A DNA stretch of 64,000 nt from contig CM034546.1 in NCBI GenBank assembly GCA_020055645.1, forward strand, positions 80,848,001 to 80,912,000, in the 5' to 3' direction. A program made the position numbers and the translations under genes. This DNA comes from Tomocerus qinae (taxonomy: Eukaryota > Arthropoda > Collembola > Entomobryomorpha > Tomoceridae). Numbering within the stretch: position 1 is the stretch's first letter; the number at the start of each line of letters is the position of its first letter. Of this stretch, positions 9,278 to 19,710 are shown piece by piece. The notes below the pieces were generated by a model. It was not told the DNA's origin. It was given only the letters and a program-made list of their open reading frames with translations, and made no database searches.

Positions 9278-9743
9278 ATTTGAAAACATATCAAGATTGA
9301 GTTCTGATAGTTTGTTTCGACCATGGGAAGAAGTGGAAATAAATTTTGGAATATTTATTATGCCACATCTTATTAGTTCAGAAACGGTAGCAATCATGAT
9401 CTTCAACTTGGGTGATAACCCCACTAAGTTGAATAGAAACTTGAGAATCGGTTATGCAGAACCGATGGAGAGGTCCGAAATGACTATTGAAGAATTTGAA
9501 ACTTTGTATTCACTAGAAGAAGGGGCATTTGACATTAACGCATTTGATATCAATCCAAATGCACCAGAGAAAGACAGAGAAGAAACTAGAAAGATCATAA
9601 TAGAGTATCAAGACAGATTTGCATTTACGAACTCACAATTGGGTTGTACTTCTACTATTACGCATAGCATTGACACAGGAGACCATCCCCCTGTCAGAGA
9701 GAAACTGGCCAAGACATTCCCAGGCCGAAAGAGAAATTATTAG
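9237..9743 (+). CDS. pol: Pol segment upstream of RT, in a third frame
   Basis: This open frame overlaps the end of the protease ORF by 41 bp and the RT frame by 125 bp. From about 9243 it has the region that precedes RT in insect-type Ty3/gypsy Pol (SPHSFSCVPIKF, then NLRIGYAE). Near its end comes the RT-start phrase HSIDTGDHPPVRE. After ~9705-9725 homology moves to the next frame. It is a fragment of Pol rather than an independent gene. The frame steps at both ends are +1-type. No obvious slippery heptamer is visible, so small indels or assembly errors are the simplest reading. Confidence 0.7.
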   Translation: MVLSPHSFSCVPIKFENISRLSSDSLFRPWEEVEINFGIFIMPHLISSETVAIMIFNLGDNPTKLNRNLRIGYAEPMERSEMTIEEFETLYSLEEGAFDINAFDINPNAPEKDREETRKIIIEYQDRFAFTNSQLGCTSTITHSIDTGDHPPVREKLAKTFPGRKRNY

Positions 9744-12657
9744 GAAACAGGTAGCAGAAATGCTTGCTTGTGGCGTTATTGAAAGGGCTTACAGCCCGTA
9801 TTGTGCAAATGTTGTCTTAGCCCCTAAACCAGATGGTAGCTTAAGATTCTGTATCGATTATCGAAAACTAAACAGTGTAACAACTTTTCATAGCTATCCA
9901 ATTCCCCGCATCGATGAAGTCATTGAATCAATGGCAGGAAGTGCTTCATTTAGTCCCCTCGATGCGTTATCCGGTTTTTGGCAGGTCATGATGAACAAGA
10001 AAGATGGCTCACATCTCAAAACTTGTTTCATTACGGAAGATGGTAGTTTCGTTTGGACACGAATGCCATTTGGTTTGAAGAATAGTCCAATGACCTTTGC
10101 CTTGTTAGTTGATTTAATGTTTGCAGACATGCGACATTTAGTAGCATACTACATTGATGATTTAACTTGTCATGGAAAAGATCATAAACAAAACAATGAG
10201 CGACTGATCGTAGTTCTTAAGCGATTAAGAGAACATAACGTAAAGCTTAAGGCTCAAAAATGCAAATTTTTATACGAGGAAATTGAAATGTTAGGTTTTG
10301 TAGTCAACGGACAGGGCGTTAAGCCTAATCCAAAAAGAGTAGAAGGCATTAAAAACATGCCTATCCCCAATACTTTAAAGAAATTACGATCATTCCTTGG
10401 AATGATAAACTTCTATAGGAAATTTGTCCCAAAACTAGCATTTGTAGCAAAACCTTTGTATGAATTGCTGAAGAAATCGGACAGCACATTACATTGGGCT
10501 TCAGAACAACAACGTAGCTTTGAAGAATTAAAAGATGCTTTAGTAAAAGCGACTTTATTAGAACACTTTAGGCCGGACCGCGCTATTGAGATCCATACCG
10601 ACGCATGTGATTATGCAGTCGCGGGAGTGTTGGTCCAGGTAGAACCCTTTGTCACAGATAAAGGTAGAACCAAAAGAAGAGAGATCCCAATCCACCATAT
10701 CAGTAGAACCCTTGTAGGGAATGAGTTAAAGTGGTCGATACCAGAGAAAGAAGCTTTAGCTTTAATGTTTTCTCTGGATTGTTTCAGACCCTATGTTGCT
10801 CTGAAACCCTTCATTATTAGAACCGATCACATAGCTCTGACCTATTTACAGAACTTAAGAGATCCCGTTAAAACAAGGATTGGAAGATGGGCTCTCAAGC
10901 TCCAAGAGTTTACATGTCAAATAGTACATCGTGCTGGAAAGCAAAATGTAGTTCCTGATGCATTGAGTAGAAATCCGTTTGAAAAACCGCTATCGGCTTC
11001 TCATGTGACAGATTTAATTACCTTTTGTTTGATAGATGAGGAGAGAAATGCTTATGTAAATAAGGTTCATGCCTTATCGGAGAAATTGGAAAAAGGAGAA
11101 TCAGTATCTGAGGAGGAGTGCATTTTAAATAAGGAAGATGCAATATTATCCGCATCTGAAGTCGGAATTAATTTCGGTCAGCTACAGTTCTCTGACGAGT
11201 ACTGTAGGGAAATAATTAATAATCTAGACTGTAATCCGAACTTTGTTTTGGATAAAGGTTTATTATGGTATGTAAATAAAGGGATTAGTAAAATCGTAGT
11301 GCCCGTTGCATTGAGAGGATTAGTCCTCGAACTTTACCATGCATCTAAATTTGCAGGTCATTTTGGCCATCAAAAGACACTGGCTAGGCTGAGCCAAAGA
11401 TTCTTTTGGCCAGGTATGACAACTCAGGCCAAAGAATATATCGATAAGTGTCTAAAATGTAGACTACACAAAGTGCCATTAAGAAAGCGGCATGGTCTAC
11501 TAAAACCAATAGATCCCACATTAGGTGGAGAAACAATGCAACCGGGAAGTTTCTGGGCCATAGATATTTTAGGACCTTACCCAGAAACAACAAATAATAT
11601 GAAATACGTCATCGTGAGTACATGTATGATAACTAGATACGTAGTCTGTGGCACATTGCAAGCCACATCAGCTACGGAAGTTGCAGAATTCTTAATCGAT
11701 AGAATCATACAGTACTTTGCCGCATTTCGAATATTACTTACGGACAATGCAACATGTTTTAGATCCAAATTAATGACTTGCTTAGCAGAAACTTTTCAGT
11801 TCCAGCATAAATTCTGTCATAGTTATGTTCATAACATTATAGGTAGTGTAGAAAGAATGAATAAAACGTTAGCAGAAATGATAGGAAAGCAAATTGCAGA
11901 GTACGGAGAATTTAGAGACTGGATAAAGATCCTTCCTAATAGCGTTATGGCATATAACTCTGCCATACATAGTTCACTTTTGGAAACTCCATCATTTTTA
12001 ATGTTTGGCAGAGATCTGGAATTTCCTGTCGACGTTATGATTAACCTCCCTACCCGGTCATTGGCCGCGGACACATTCCTGGCTAGATATAAGAAAGGAA
12101 TGGAGATCGCTAGAGATAATTTAGTTATCTCACAGCGACGGGCGAAGAAATACTTTGACAGGAATAGGAAAGAGTGTGTTTTGAGAGTAGGAGACGAGGT
12201 ACTATACGAGGTACCTACTAGGAAAAAGGGAGAGCCAGACAAACTGCAAAATAAATTACGAGGACCATACGTAATTACTCACAAACTAGGAGATTTGACA
12301 TTTGTGATAAAATTAATTGGTGACGAAAAAGCCAAAAGTATTATAACAAGTGCTAGACTATTACATTATTACAAAGACGGTGTTGTAGTTGAAAACCCAA
12401 CAGAGAAAGAGACCCAGCCAACATTATCGGATAAAAATGTAAGTAAAACTTCTGTACATAAAGATAATGTCGATATTCCGGATATAGATACTTCTCAAAA
12501 AGGTACGGTGACAACAGTACCTGAACAGGTAGATGTTCGTAGGTCAGCGAGAATTAGGGAAAGGAAACTAAAGCAAGTTTGTGTCATCCAGGTTCCAGAA
12601 TCGATGGATGACGGTTATGGTTATCTGTGGGCTATTGTTCACAACTCCCAGCCATAG
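9619..12657 (+). CDS. pol: Pol: reverse transcriptase, RNase H, integrase
   Basis: The open frame is 1012 residues, and homology starts near residue 33. RT motifs include RFCIDYRKLNS (77-86), SPLDALSGFWQV (112-123) and the active site YYIDDL (177-182; YIDD rather than YVDD). RNase H residues are D328 (TDA), E378, D403 (RTDH) and D448 (PDALSR). Integrase has an HHCC finger (H574, H581, C611, C614) and a DD35E core (D649, D709, E745). The usual TDNG is TDNA. The C-terminal tail is basic (RRSARIRERK). All catalytic residues are present, but the N-terminus is cut off from protease by two frame changes. The last 77 bp overlap the env-like ORF. Confidence 0.93.
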   Translation: MHLRTHNWVVLLLLRIALTQETIPLSERNWPRHSQAEREIIRKQVAEMLACGVIERAYSPYCANVVLAPKPDGSLRFCIDYRKLNSVTTFHSYPIPRIDEVIESMAGSASFSPLDALSGFWQVMMNKKDGSHLKTCFITEDGSFVWTRMPFGLKNSPMTFALLVDLMFADMRHLVAYYIDDLTCHGKDHKQNNERLIVVLKRLREHNVKLKAQKCKFLYEEIEMLGFVVNGQGVKPNPKRVEGIKNMPIPNTLKKLRSFLGMINFYRKFVPKLAFVAKPLYELLKKSDSTLHWASEQQRSFEELKDALVKATLLEHFRPDRAIEIHTDACDYAVAGVLVQVEPFVTDKGRTKRREIPIHHISRTLVGNELKWSIPEKEALALMFSLDCFRPYVALKPFIIRTDHIALTYLQNLRDPVKTRIGRWALKLQEFTCQIVHRAGKQNVVPDALSRNPFEKPLSASHVTDLITFCLIDEERNAYVNKVHALSEKLEKGESVSEEECILNKEDAILSASEVGINFGQLQFSDEYCREIINNLDCNPNFVLDKGLLWYVNKGISKIVVPVALRGLVLELYHASKFAGHFGHQKTLARLSQRFFWPGMTTQAKEYIDKCLKCRLHKVPLRKRHGLLKPIDPTLGGETMQPGSFWAIDILGPYPETTNNMKYVIVSTCMITRYVVCGTLQATSATEVAEFLIDRIIQYFAAFRILLTDNATCFRSKLMTCLAETFQFQHKFCHSYVHNIIGSVERMNKTLAEMIGKQIAEYGEFRDWIKILPNSVMAYNSAIHSSLLETPSFLMFGRDLEFPVDVMINLPTRSLAADTFLARYKKGMEIARDNLVISQRRAKKYFDRNRKECVLRVGDEVLYEVPTRKKGEPDKLQNKLRGPYVITHKLGDLTFVIKLIGDEKAKSIITSARLLHYYKDGVVVENPTEKETQPTLSDKNVSKTSVHKDNVDIPDIDTSQKGTVTTVPEQVDVRRSARIRERKLKQVCVIQVPESMDDGYGYLWAIVHNSQP

Positions 12658-13318
12658 TTGGTATCTGTCTGGGAATGCAATCATAAAAGATGGAACGAGG
12701 CCCTATCTACAGGAAGTGGTTAAACCTGAATCGAACACTACCACGGGCAGTCATGAAGAAGATAAAGTTAAATATAATAAGTCAGATTTCATGTGTTTTA
12801 ACGAGACTTTAGAAATATTATTTAATAGATCCATAGATATAGTAAAAAGCAAAACGCTTGTTAAAATTGTGCAAGTACCTATGGTACAGTGGACAGGTAT
12901 CGTTATATTAGGAGGTTGGACAGGCACAATTGGAGCCATTTTTGGATTATCATTTGGATTTAGAGCAGGTTTGGAATATAATAGAATTATTAGTAGAACA
13001 CTGGCAATTTTAGGGACACTGGAAGCTTTAGAAAAAGTAGATGCAGGTTTGTTCGACCTTAATCATGAGATAAGTGTTCCTGCAACTGTTAATGTCGGTC
13101 CAACAAATATTCAATTAAATACTTCCGTACAAATTGGTCCGAAAGAAATATTTCCAAAAGGAAAATGTAAGAAATGGTTCTATGGTCCATTGCCAATCAT
13201 CATTTTGATTCTTGTTAAGCTTATGCTTATTCTCATTTTGGTAATTTGTTGCAAATGTAGAAGAAAGGATAAGAGTGTTAATAATTTGACTACAGAGATG
13301 GTTACTCTGGCAATTTAA
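12581..13318 (+). CDS. Env-like membrane glycoprotein ORF, short
   Basis: This 245-residue ORF overlaps the end of pol in another frame, as env does in many errantivirus-like elements. A signal-peptide-like stretch lies at about 10-26. Six N-glycosylation sequons are at N52, N66, N74, N82, N180 and N235. A glycine-rich hydrophobic segment lies at 104-127, and a second membrane segment at about 203-223 is followed by a basic CKCRRKDK tail. The topology suits a type I or two-pass glycoprotein. It is about half the length of typical insect-type Env, I see no clear furin-type site, and I do not recognise the family. The name rests on position and topology only. Confidence 0.6.
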   Translation: MSSRFQNRWMTVMVICGLLFTTPSHSWYLSGNAIIKDGTRPYLQEVVKPESNTTTGSHEEDKVKYNKSDFMCFNETLEILFNRSIDIVKSKTLVKIVQVPMVQWTGIVILGGWTGTIGAIFGLSFGFRAGLEYNRIISRTLAILGTLEALEKVDAGLFDLNHEISVPATVNVGPTNIQLNTSVQIGPKEIFPKGKCKKWFYGPLPIIILILVKLMLILILVICCKCRRKDKSVNNLTTEMVTLAI

Positions 13319-15648
13319 TAAGAATATAGCACTAGGGTTGATAGTTAAATAAATAGGTATGTGAAATCACAAAACATAACAGGTAGGAAGTCATGTTTTG
13401 TATCACGATAATTGAATAATAAATATAAAGTAAGTTTTTGGTCATCTGATATGGTAGTCATTGACCTTTATTTCACACAATTGTGCCATGTATGCATTTT
13501 GATTTGTTTCGTTTTCTTATTAAGCCAAGGAAACATTTACATTTTCACGTCATTACGTCTGCACCGTTCATTTACAATTTCTATTGGGAATCAGGCAGAA
13601 TAATAAGGCAGGAGTGCAGTTATTCATCTTGGTGTAATGACATTTTTGGTCTTTGAATCTCACTCAGTGCATGGGAACAGAATCATGCGATAGACCACCA
13701 TTGTCGGTGAATACTGCTTATATTGCAATTGAGATCTTATTGTTGGTCAGTGGATTTAGGGTTTTAAACCGATAAATCGGACTGCGAAAATGAAAGTTAT
13801 TGATAGGAGACGGAATTTGCTTGTATGCTTCTAAAGCGGATACGCAAAACGTACGTATCTCTTTTATTCTCAACACTTAGAAACAACAAGTTTGGAACAA
13901 TTCGTTTCATCAAAATGTGTTTTGTCTATGCTCTATGGGTGTAAATCTGTTGGATTTGCCGAATCACTTGGCACTCGGTAGTTGAAACCCCATGTGGGGT
14001 ACTATACGCAAAAGATGCGTGCGGTTCACGGACCTTCTTTTGTCCACCTAGATCGCTAGACTGGGCAGGTGACCGGTAAAGACGTTATGTAAGCCGTGGG
14101 CCCTGATGGAACAGTTCACTATTTGGGTGCCAAGGGAGGAGGTTTATTCAACAGAAAACTCTAAAAGTTCGAAAATTCTGAAAACAACATACTACCGTGT
14201 AAATATTGGTACTTAATAATAAGTTACCGAAAATATAGGAGTGTAAGGGTGTTGGGTATTGCACCTAAATAAAGAAATAATGGAAAGCGGGTAACATATT
14301 AGCATTGTATTGAATAATCATATAGATCAAGCAGGTAATGTACTAATCACCCGGGTGAATCAATTAACAGCGCATTGTGAGTAAAGGTAAACAAAATGAA
14401 AAAAACAATAAATATCAATACCATGGGTCCTTGAGAACCCATGGAGTTGTCCTGACCATGTTCCGATCTCTTTATTCAACCCCTCGAAAAGATTCCAGAT
14501 TGGAAGTGAGTAACCAAGCTGGTTTCACGAGGTATGGAATAGAATAACGCCTTCGGAACGTGGACTCGTTACCCGGAATGTGACGAGCACATCCCAGTCC
14601 CCCGTGCAGGCAACTAAATGTTAAGGGAGGTATTTTTGTAAATAACGGGACAAGAGAGTTATAAGTGCACTAAGAACAAATCTATAACGACAAAAGAAAT
14701 AAATGATGAAAAGAAAACGGGAAAAAAAACAAATAATTATGTCATAAGAACAATACTAATATTTATTTTTTTGGATTTCCTGAAACGAGTAAATATCGAA
14801 GTCATGGAACCTCCTGAGGGAAGATCCTATTTGGGTGACGAACCTTGGAACCTTTCCCTGATGACTGTCACAGAGTTCTATGACCAAGACCGTTCTTGTG
14901 AAAAGAAAGTTCAATTTCTGGATACCATACAGGACGGCACCGACGGAGCCTTTCCTCCAGGAAGTAGAAGCGAACACGACATTAGTGGCAACCTGAAAAG
15001 GGCACATTTCTATTTTCATTTCGTGTTGGGTGCCTTGTTGCATGGGATGGATCCGTTTGCTAGCGGACCGTTCATGTGGTGAGGTATCTCCGAGATGCTA
15101 ATGGAAATAGTGTTTGGATGATAATATACCACTTCGTGGAAAATCCATTTGGAAGTGCCAAAATATAGATATAGACATATTATCGAACAAAGTATTGTGT
15201 ATAAAATAGATTGAAAATCTTATGTCTTTAATTTATATAATTAGTCGGCAGAAAGGTCATAATTTAGAGAGATACATTGGAAAATCTGTATAGATTATTG
15301 GTGTCAGAGTGTTAGCATGTAAATATCTGTTATCAACTTAATTTAATGAAATGAGGAATAGATGTCCGTCTCGGGTAAAGGTTTTCTCAAATTTTGTCTT
15401 TTCCACCTTGATTTGAGTTTTTACACCTTACCCCCAGGTAATGGCAGTAGGCGGACCAGGATAGAAAAGGTGAACTCAATAAAGTAGGTACAAGATAAAT
15501 TTCATTCTGGGCACAAAGGTACATCTTTGTTAATTTATATAACAACACAAGTTTGTAAATAAAGACTTCCATTCGTAAGACGGTTAGTTTCGGGCATAAC
15601 CAAAACAAAATTGAAAATTCATTCCAACAGAGTTAGTCAGAATTTTAA
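13319..15648 (+). other. Long 3' region of the retrotransposon, mostly non-coding
   Basis: About 2.3 kb separate the env-like stop from the 3' LTR. Local base composition changes: 13930-14130 and 14420-14620 are richer in G and C than the flanks. A hairpin CCATGGGT/ACCCATGG lies at 14421-14444. Short candidate frames exist: 13451-13603 (50 codons, one hydrophobic stretch) and 14804-15082 (below). No known domain is seen. The region may hold remains of a longer env or a structured RNA. Confidence 0.5.
14804..15082 (+). CDS. Hypothetical ORF in the retrotransposon 3' region
   Basis: An ATG at 14804 opens 92 codons with balanced composition (MEPPEGRSYLGDEPW at the start, GPFMW at the end). The antisense frame is open too, so chance cannot be excluded. 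It may be a remnant of an accessory or env-derived frame. No family is recognised. Confidence 0.25.
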   Translation: MEPPEGRSYLGDEPWNLSLMTVTEFYDQDRSCEKKVQFLDTIQDGTDGAFPPGSRSEHDISGNLKRAHFYFHFVLGALLHGMDPFASGPFMW

Positions 15649-15658
15649 GTAGGGAGAG
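15649..15658 (+). promoter_or_regulatory. Polypurine tract
   Basis: The purine-rich run gtagggagag ends exactly at the first base of the 3' LTR, the expected site of plus-strand priming. The continuous purine core is only 8 bases. Confidence 0.6.
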
Positions 15659-16208
15659 TGTCATGAATGCCCGAAATACATATAAAAAGAATTAAGTAAA
15701 TTGCTAAAATCGGTTGAATAAGTAGGTAGTTACGAAAATGTAATGTAAACTCATGTGCGTTATTCAGATCAGAGTCAAGATAGGTAGGTGGTGAATTTAT
15801 TTTATTTAACTCTGTGTATAAGCATAATTAGGTACTTAACGTTGGTATGTCATGATAATAATTTAAGATGCAAATAACATAATCATTTACCATTGTAAGA
15901 TACAACGCATAGAAATGAGTTAGACAAAACAAAACTTTTGTAAATAAAATGTCTCATGATCTGTATGAGTGATTACGAATGGAATGTAACAAGAACAGAG
16001 ATGAAGAAATAATAAAGAGAGAGAAATGCTCTAGTTGCGTTTTATGGAGAGCCCAGAGAAGAGATCTGTTAATATTTATTCCGACCTAATGCATATACCT
16101 AATTCTCACGAGTACTAGTCTTACGAATATTCAAGTTTTATCGGGTTACGGAGGGACCGACCCTTAATCTTCGCGTAAACAGTCAGGTTTATTACATGGT
16201 TTATTACA
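15659..16208 (+). repeat. 3' LTR
   Basis: This is a 550-bp copy of the 5' LTR with one difference (A at 15804). It ends ...tttattaca and is followed by the GTAC target duplication. Confidence 0.95.
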
Positions 16209-16549
16209 GTACTGTTCCTTGTTTAGTTGACCTAAACCCATCAAAAAGATTGGATATGATAGTGACTGATTACATTATAAATAATTGTTTATTAGGAAAG
16301 CTTAGCGAACAGAATTGAATAAACAATGACCACCAAATAAGTTATTATTACGATTTCAGCCACACGTCCGTTCATATAGTCACAGAAAACTTAACTCTTA
16401 ACTTAAGTTATTTTATTAAAGATCTTTTTAACAGCTTTTAATTTCAACGCTTACACAATCCAAAAACTGGTTTTTATCCACGGATATAGTTCTGTGTTTA
16501 AGGCATGGAATTCTGAACTATTTCATTGTGTTCGATATTTGGGTAAAAA

Positions 16550-18327
16550 ATGGGGAAACCTGTTTATATCGGTGAGTCTTTTCAAATGGACACCGAAAAC
16601 ATCCGCCAAGGTTCATTAAATCTAAAAATTTTTCAGGATTTAGCAATGAACGAAGTAGCAGCCCTGCAATTTTCTCAAACCCAATCTTATGAAAATTGGG
16701 GCGAAATATATCTGAAATATTACTTCTACTTTCCCCGAAGCTATCGTTGACTTTAAAAGAGCAATCCGTGGGATTCTTTTACATACTGCTCCCAATCCGA
16801 CCATATGGAAGACAAAGTGCATTGAAACTCCTTCAATTGTTCTAATATAGGTCTTAATGTTGAGTCGGAAGTTTCTATTCGTAATTTACGGATTATTTCA
16901 ACGTTTATTCCAACTCATACCGAAGGTTATAATTTTATTTCCTGTACAGTTTTAGAAGACACAACCATTTCCTTTTATGGTTATCTCAGACCTTATTCAG
17001 TTGCATCTTGGGTAGCCATTTTTATTTCGTTCTGGACTGTTATTGGATTTGTCAAGTTAATTTACATTTGCAAAGAAATCAAACAAATTCTCATCGTATT
17101 GATATGTTATGCTTATTTATTAGAAACTAGGCGGTCACAGCACCCAGGTCCTGTAGTACATGGGGCTAGTGCATCTACAAACAATTTTGTAAGAATTATG
17201 GTTTCTAGTAGGCCAATTACACCGGCATTCAATTGGGTTCATCACTAATTATAATGTACCGGTCACAGGACCCAAGTCCTGTTATAAATAAAACTAGTGT
17301 GTATTCCGGGGCAATATTGTACGATGGGTAGAATGTATTTCAGATACATGGATTTTTATGTTAATTCCAATTGACCTTTTCATGCTTTCACATTAGGTGG
17401 ACCATGGCCAGAGGTACAGATTTTACGTTACATTGATAGAGTCAAAAAATATTCCAAAACTTCGTTTTAGTACGGCCTAGGGTCAACCTTTTGTTTAGAA
17501 AGAGAATTTGGCTATTGGCAAATTACTCCGGTTACCCACCACATTTTTGACTCGGATACTTTTAATCACCATTATACATACTGCCATCACTGGACAATGG
17601 ACCATTTTAAGGCCGAGTTAGCCTTGGCCTTAATTAGCAATGTAACGTCAAGCGATTAATTAGTGAGTGTTTTTTATTGTAATTTTAACTCATCACCTGA
17701 GGAAGCGAGCTTATAGAACCGTACGTCACAGGCTGTCCGTACGTCCGTCCTTCTGTTCCCACGATGACTTTCGAATACAAAGAGGGATATTGACCAAACT
17801 TGGCAAAAACGATGCCTATATGGACCACTGACGATCCCTATTAAATTTTGGGACAAATCGGTCCATTGGTTGCTGAGATACCGCGCGCTCACTTTGTTTC
17901 ATTTTGATAGTCAAAGTAGAAAATGGGTATTAAAAAGTTCAATTGCGGTTACTAACATTGGGATGCAAAATTCATATACTTGATTTGCCCGATCGAATTC
18001 ATGCTACATTGTTTCGAAGAGACCACACTTTCACAACAGGTAGAAAGGCATTTATGTTCGATATATTCTGAAGATTTTCTTTTCCTCCCCGATTCCCATT
18101 TACAAGGCCTCAGAATTGGATTTCAATGCAAAAATTCGGCTTGGACTGATAGACAGAGCAATTTACTTGAATTCTTTAGATTGCAAGAACGTTATTTAAA
18201 TGAGACATTTCGTGCGAAACAGAAATTTTATATGGGAGATATCAACAACCAGTTAAATGCCATCACTTATTATGGAACTGCAGTTTACGCAGTGGTATCC
18301 CCTTTTCTAGCCATTTATTTGGAATAG
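16550..18327 (+). pseudogene. Broken membrane-receptor-like gene (ionotropic-receptor-like?)
   Basis: Coding-looking fragments lie on the plus strand in more than one frame. The first is 16550-16750, then a shifted continuation. The second is 16850-17110, with EGYNFISC followed by LRPYSVASWVAIFIS and a hydrophobic segment. The third is 17980-18327, 115 codons ending VYAVVSPFLAIYLE. The middle one recalls the segment before and through the first membrane helix of ionotropic glutamate-receptor-like chemoreceptors (a proline-containing LxPYS...W phrase). Stops and shifts break the frame, and about 0.85 kb of repeats (17126-17970) interrupt it. Family assignment is tentative; decay is clear. Confidence 0.4.
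17126..17970. repeat. Repeat insertion with GGTCACAGG termini plus dispersed tail
   Basis: Two segments facing the same way carry the ggcggtcacag...cccaggtcctg and accggtcacaggacccaagtcctg motifs found at 2528 and 19290. They are followed by the shared phrase gtgtattccggggcaatattgta. From 17690 to 17890 there is a GC-richer block (acgtcacaggctgtccgtacgtccgt). This separates the second and third pieces of the receptor-like pseudogene. Confidence 0.5.
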
Positions 18328-18682
18328 TGAACCCAGCTAACGGTAGGCCACCCTTCACAGTAATAAAAACAATTTCGAAAACATCTCAATAGGTTATTAT
18401 GTTTATTACTTTACAAAGTATATAATATAAATTAAAATACTTTAATGGCTATATAGTGGTGGATAAATTAGCTGCAGCCCCAACTTCCTGACAAAAAGGA
18501 ATTTCTTAAACCAAAATAATAACTGTAGATCGTAGCTTCAAATGCAGGGAAAAATGAAAGACTCCACTTTGAAAAAAAAATCCCACAAAGTCACCAAAAA
18601 GCTTTTAAATCAGAAAAATAAGATTCCCCCTGGGATTTTGGAAAAGCGTACAAATTCTATGAGTACAACTTCCAACCACAAC

Positions 18683-18825
18683 CAGGGCCGCAGCGAGGGG
18701 GAAGAAAAGAAAGGAATTTTTGCCTTAAAACCCAAAAATTTTTCGCGCTTCGCGCGAATATAGTATATATTTTAAATTATTATTTGTCGGGCCCCCTCCG
18801 AAATTTTTTTCTGGCTGCGGCCCTG
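18683..18825. mobile_element. hAT-type MITE, CAGGGCCGCAGC family, copy 1
   Basis: A 143-bp element with termini CAGGGCCGCAGC and GCTGCGGCCCTG. It is flanked by the exact 8-bp repeat accacaac (18675-18682 and 18826-18833). The interior holds the cgcgcttcgcgcg palindrome typical of this family. Confidence 0.9.
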
Positions 18826-18992
18826 ACCACAACCAATTCTAGGAATAAATATTTTTAAAGAATAGTTAGTTACCCACACCCAGTACTGTTATTTAATTCT
18901 ACAAAAAGGTGTGCCAACTGCCAAAAGAATCAAGAGGGTAGTAAAAAAGTAAACCCAGCTCTACTTAAAAATTTTAAGTTTGTCGATATAGC

Positions 18993-19111
18993 CAAGGCCG
19001 CAGCGAGGGGGGCACCGGGGCACGTGCTTCCCCCCTCACCCAAATCGCTAAAATTTTCGCGCTTCACTTTTTCTCGGTGCCCCCGGAAATTTTTTTCTGG
19101 CTGCGGCCCTG
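18993..19111. mobile_element. hAT-type MITE, CAGGGCCGCAGC family, copy 2
   Basis: A 119-bp element starting caaggccgcagc and ending ggctgcggccctg. It is flanked by the exact 8-bp repeat gatatagc (18985-18992 and 19112-19119). It contains the ggggcacgtgc palindromic phrase shared with the copies at 22 and 44 kb. Confidence 0.88.
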
Positions 19112-19283
19112 GATATAGCATAACCAATTTGTATAGGAAGTTTTGCAATGGTATTTAATAAGGCACATTACGATCATTACGAAATGTCCCCTTTCGCTAA
19201 TCATTTCCCTTCAAGCACGACTCACCACACCACCATTCAACCTTCTTATGTTAATTTCTAAAATTGTTTTGATGTTATAATAA

Positions 19284-19710
19284 TACTAGCCGGTCACAGG
19301 GCCCAGGCCCTGTTATAAATAAAGCTAGTGTGTATTCCGGGGCAATATTGTAAGATGGATAGAATGTATTTCAGAAACTTCTTTCCCTCGCCCACCTGGT
19401 GCGTGAGGAGAAGCAATTTATTTGCTTGGTCGGATAAAACAGAATAACACATGGCAGCATAGATGTAAGTTGTAGGTAAACATCCCATAGAATGCAAAAC
19501 ACCTGGATGGGGATTTTGTGTAAAATGGATGGGATGCTTATATCTGTGCTTGGCAGTATGCATAATGATGAGTCAGAGTAACGTATACGTCAAAAATGTG
19601 ACTCTAATGGGTGACCAGAGTAAGTGCCGATAGTCACAATACAATTCCAACACAAAAATATTGACCCTTGGTCGTAATATGAGGTGAAGTTTTAGAAAAT
19701 TTTTAACTCC
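19284..19710 (-). repeat. Dispersed repeat, inverted copy of 1594-2490
   Basis: It begins actagccggtcacagggccc and reads in reverse complement through the same series of phrases as 1594-1850 and 2297-2490. The MITE present at 1935-2162 and the surrounding repeats are absent here, which shows the unexpanded arrangement. Confidence 0.6.

Larger units (their letters stand above)
3461..16208 (+). mobile_element. Ty3/gypsy-type LTR retrotransposon with dUTPase and env-like ORF
   Basis: The element is bounded by 550-bp LTRs (TG...CA) and a 4-bp duplication GTAC (3457-3460 and 16209-16212). Gene order is dUTPase, small membrane ORF, gag, protease, RT, RNase H, integrase, env-like ORF. RNase H before integrase is the Ty3/gypsy and retrovirus order. 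The LTRs differ at one site of 550 (G at 3606, A at 15804), so the insertion is recent. Even so, pol is interrupted by two apparent frame changes. At 12.7 kb it is long for the group, because of the dUTPase region, a ~930-bp leader and a 2.3-kb 3' region. Confidence 0.93.
18328..19283 (+). repeat. ~950-bp dispersed repeat, copy 1 (contains two MITEs)
   Basis: The segment starts gtgaacccagctaacgg and ends tttgatgttataataata. A reverse-complement relative occupies about 54786-55450, and a shorter direct one lies at about 60270-60535. All share the start gaacccagc, ggccaccc, cacagtaataaaaa and the end tgatgttataataata. It is non-coding. Two CAGGGCCGCAGC MITEs have inserted into this copy. It is neither clearly TIR- nor LTR-bounded; a rolling-circle origin is possible but unproven. 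Confidence 0.5.
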
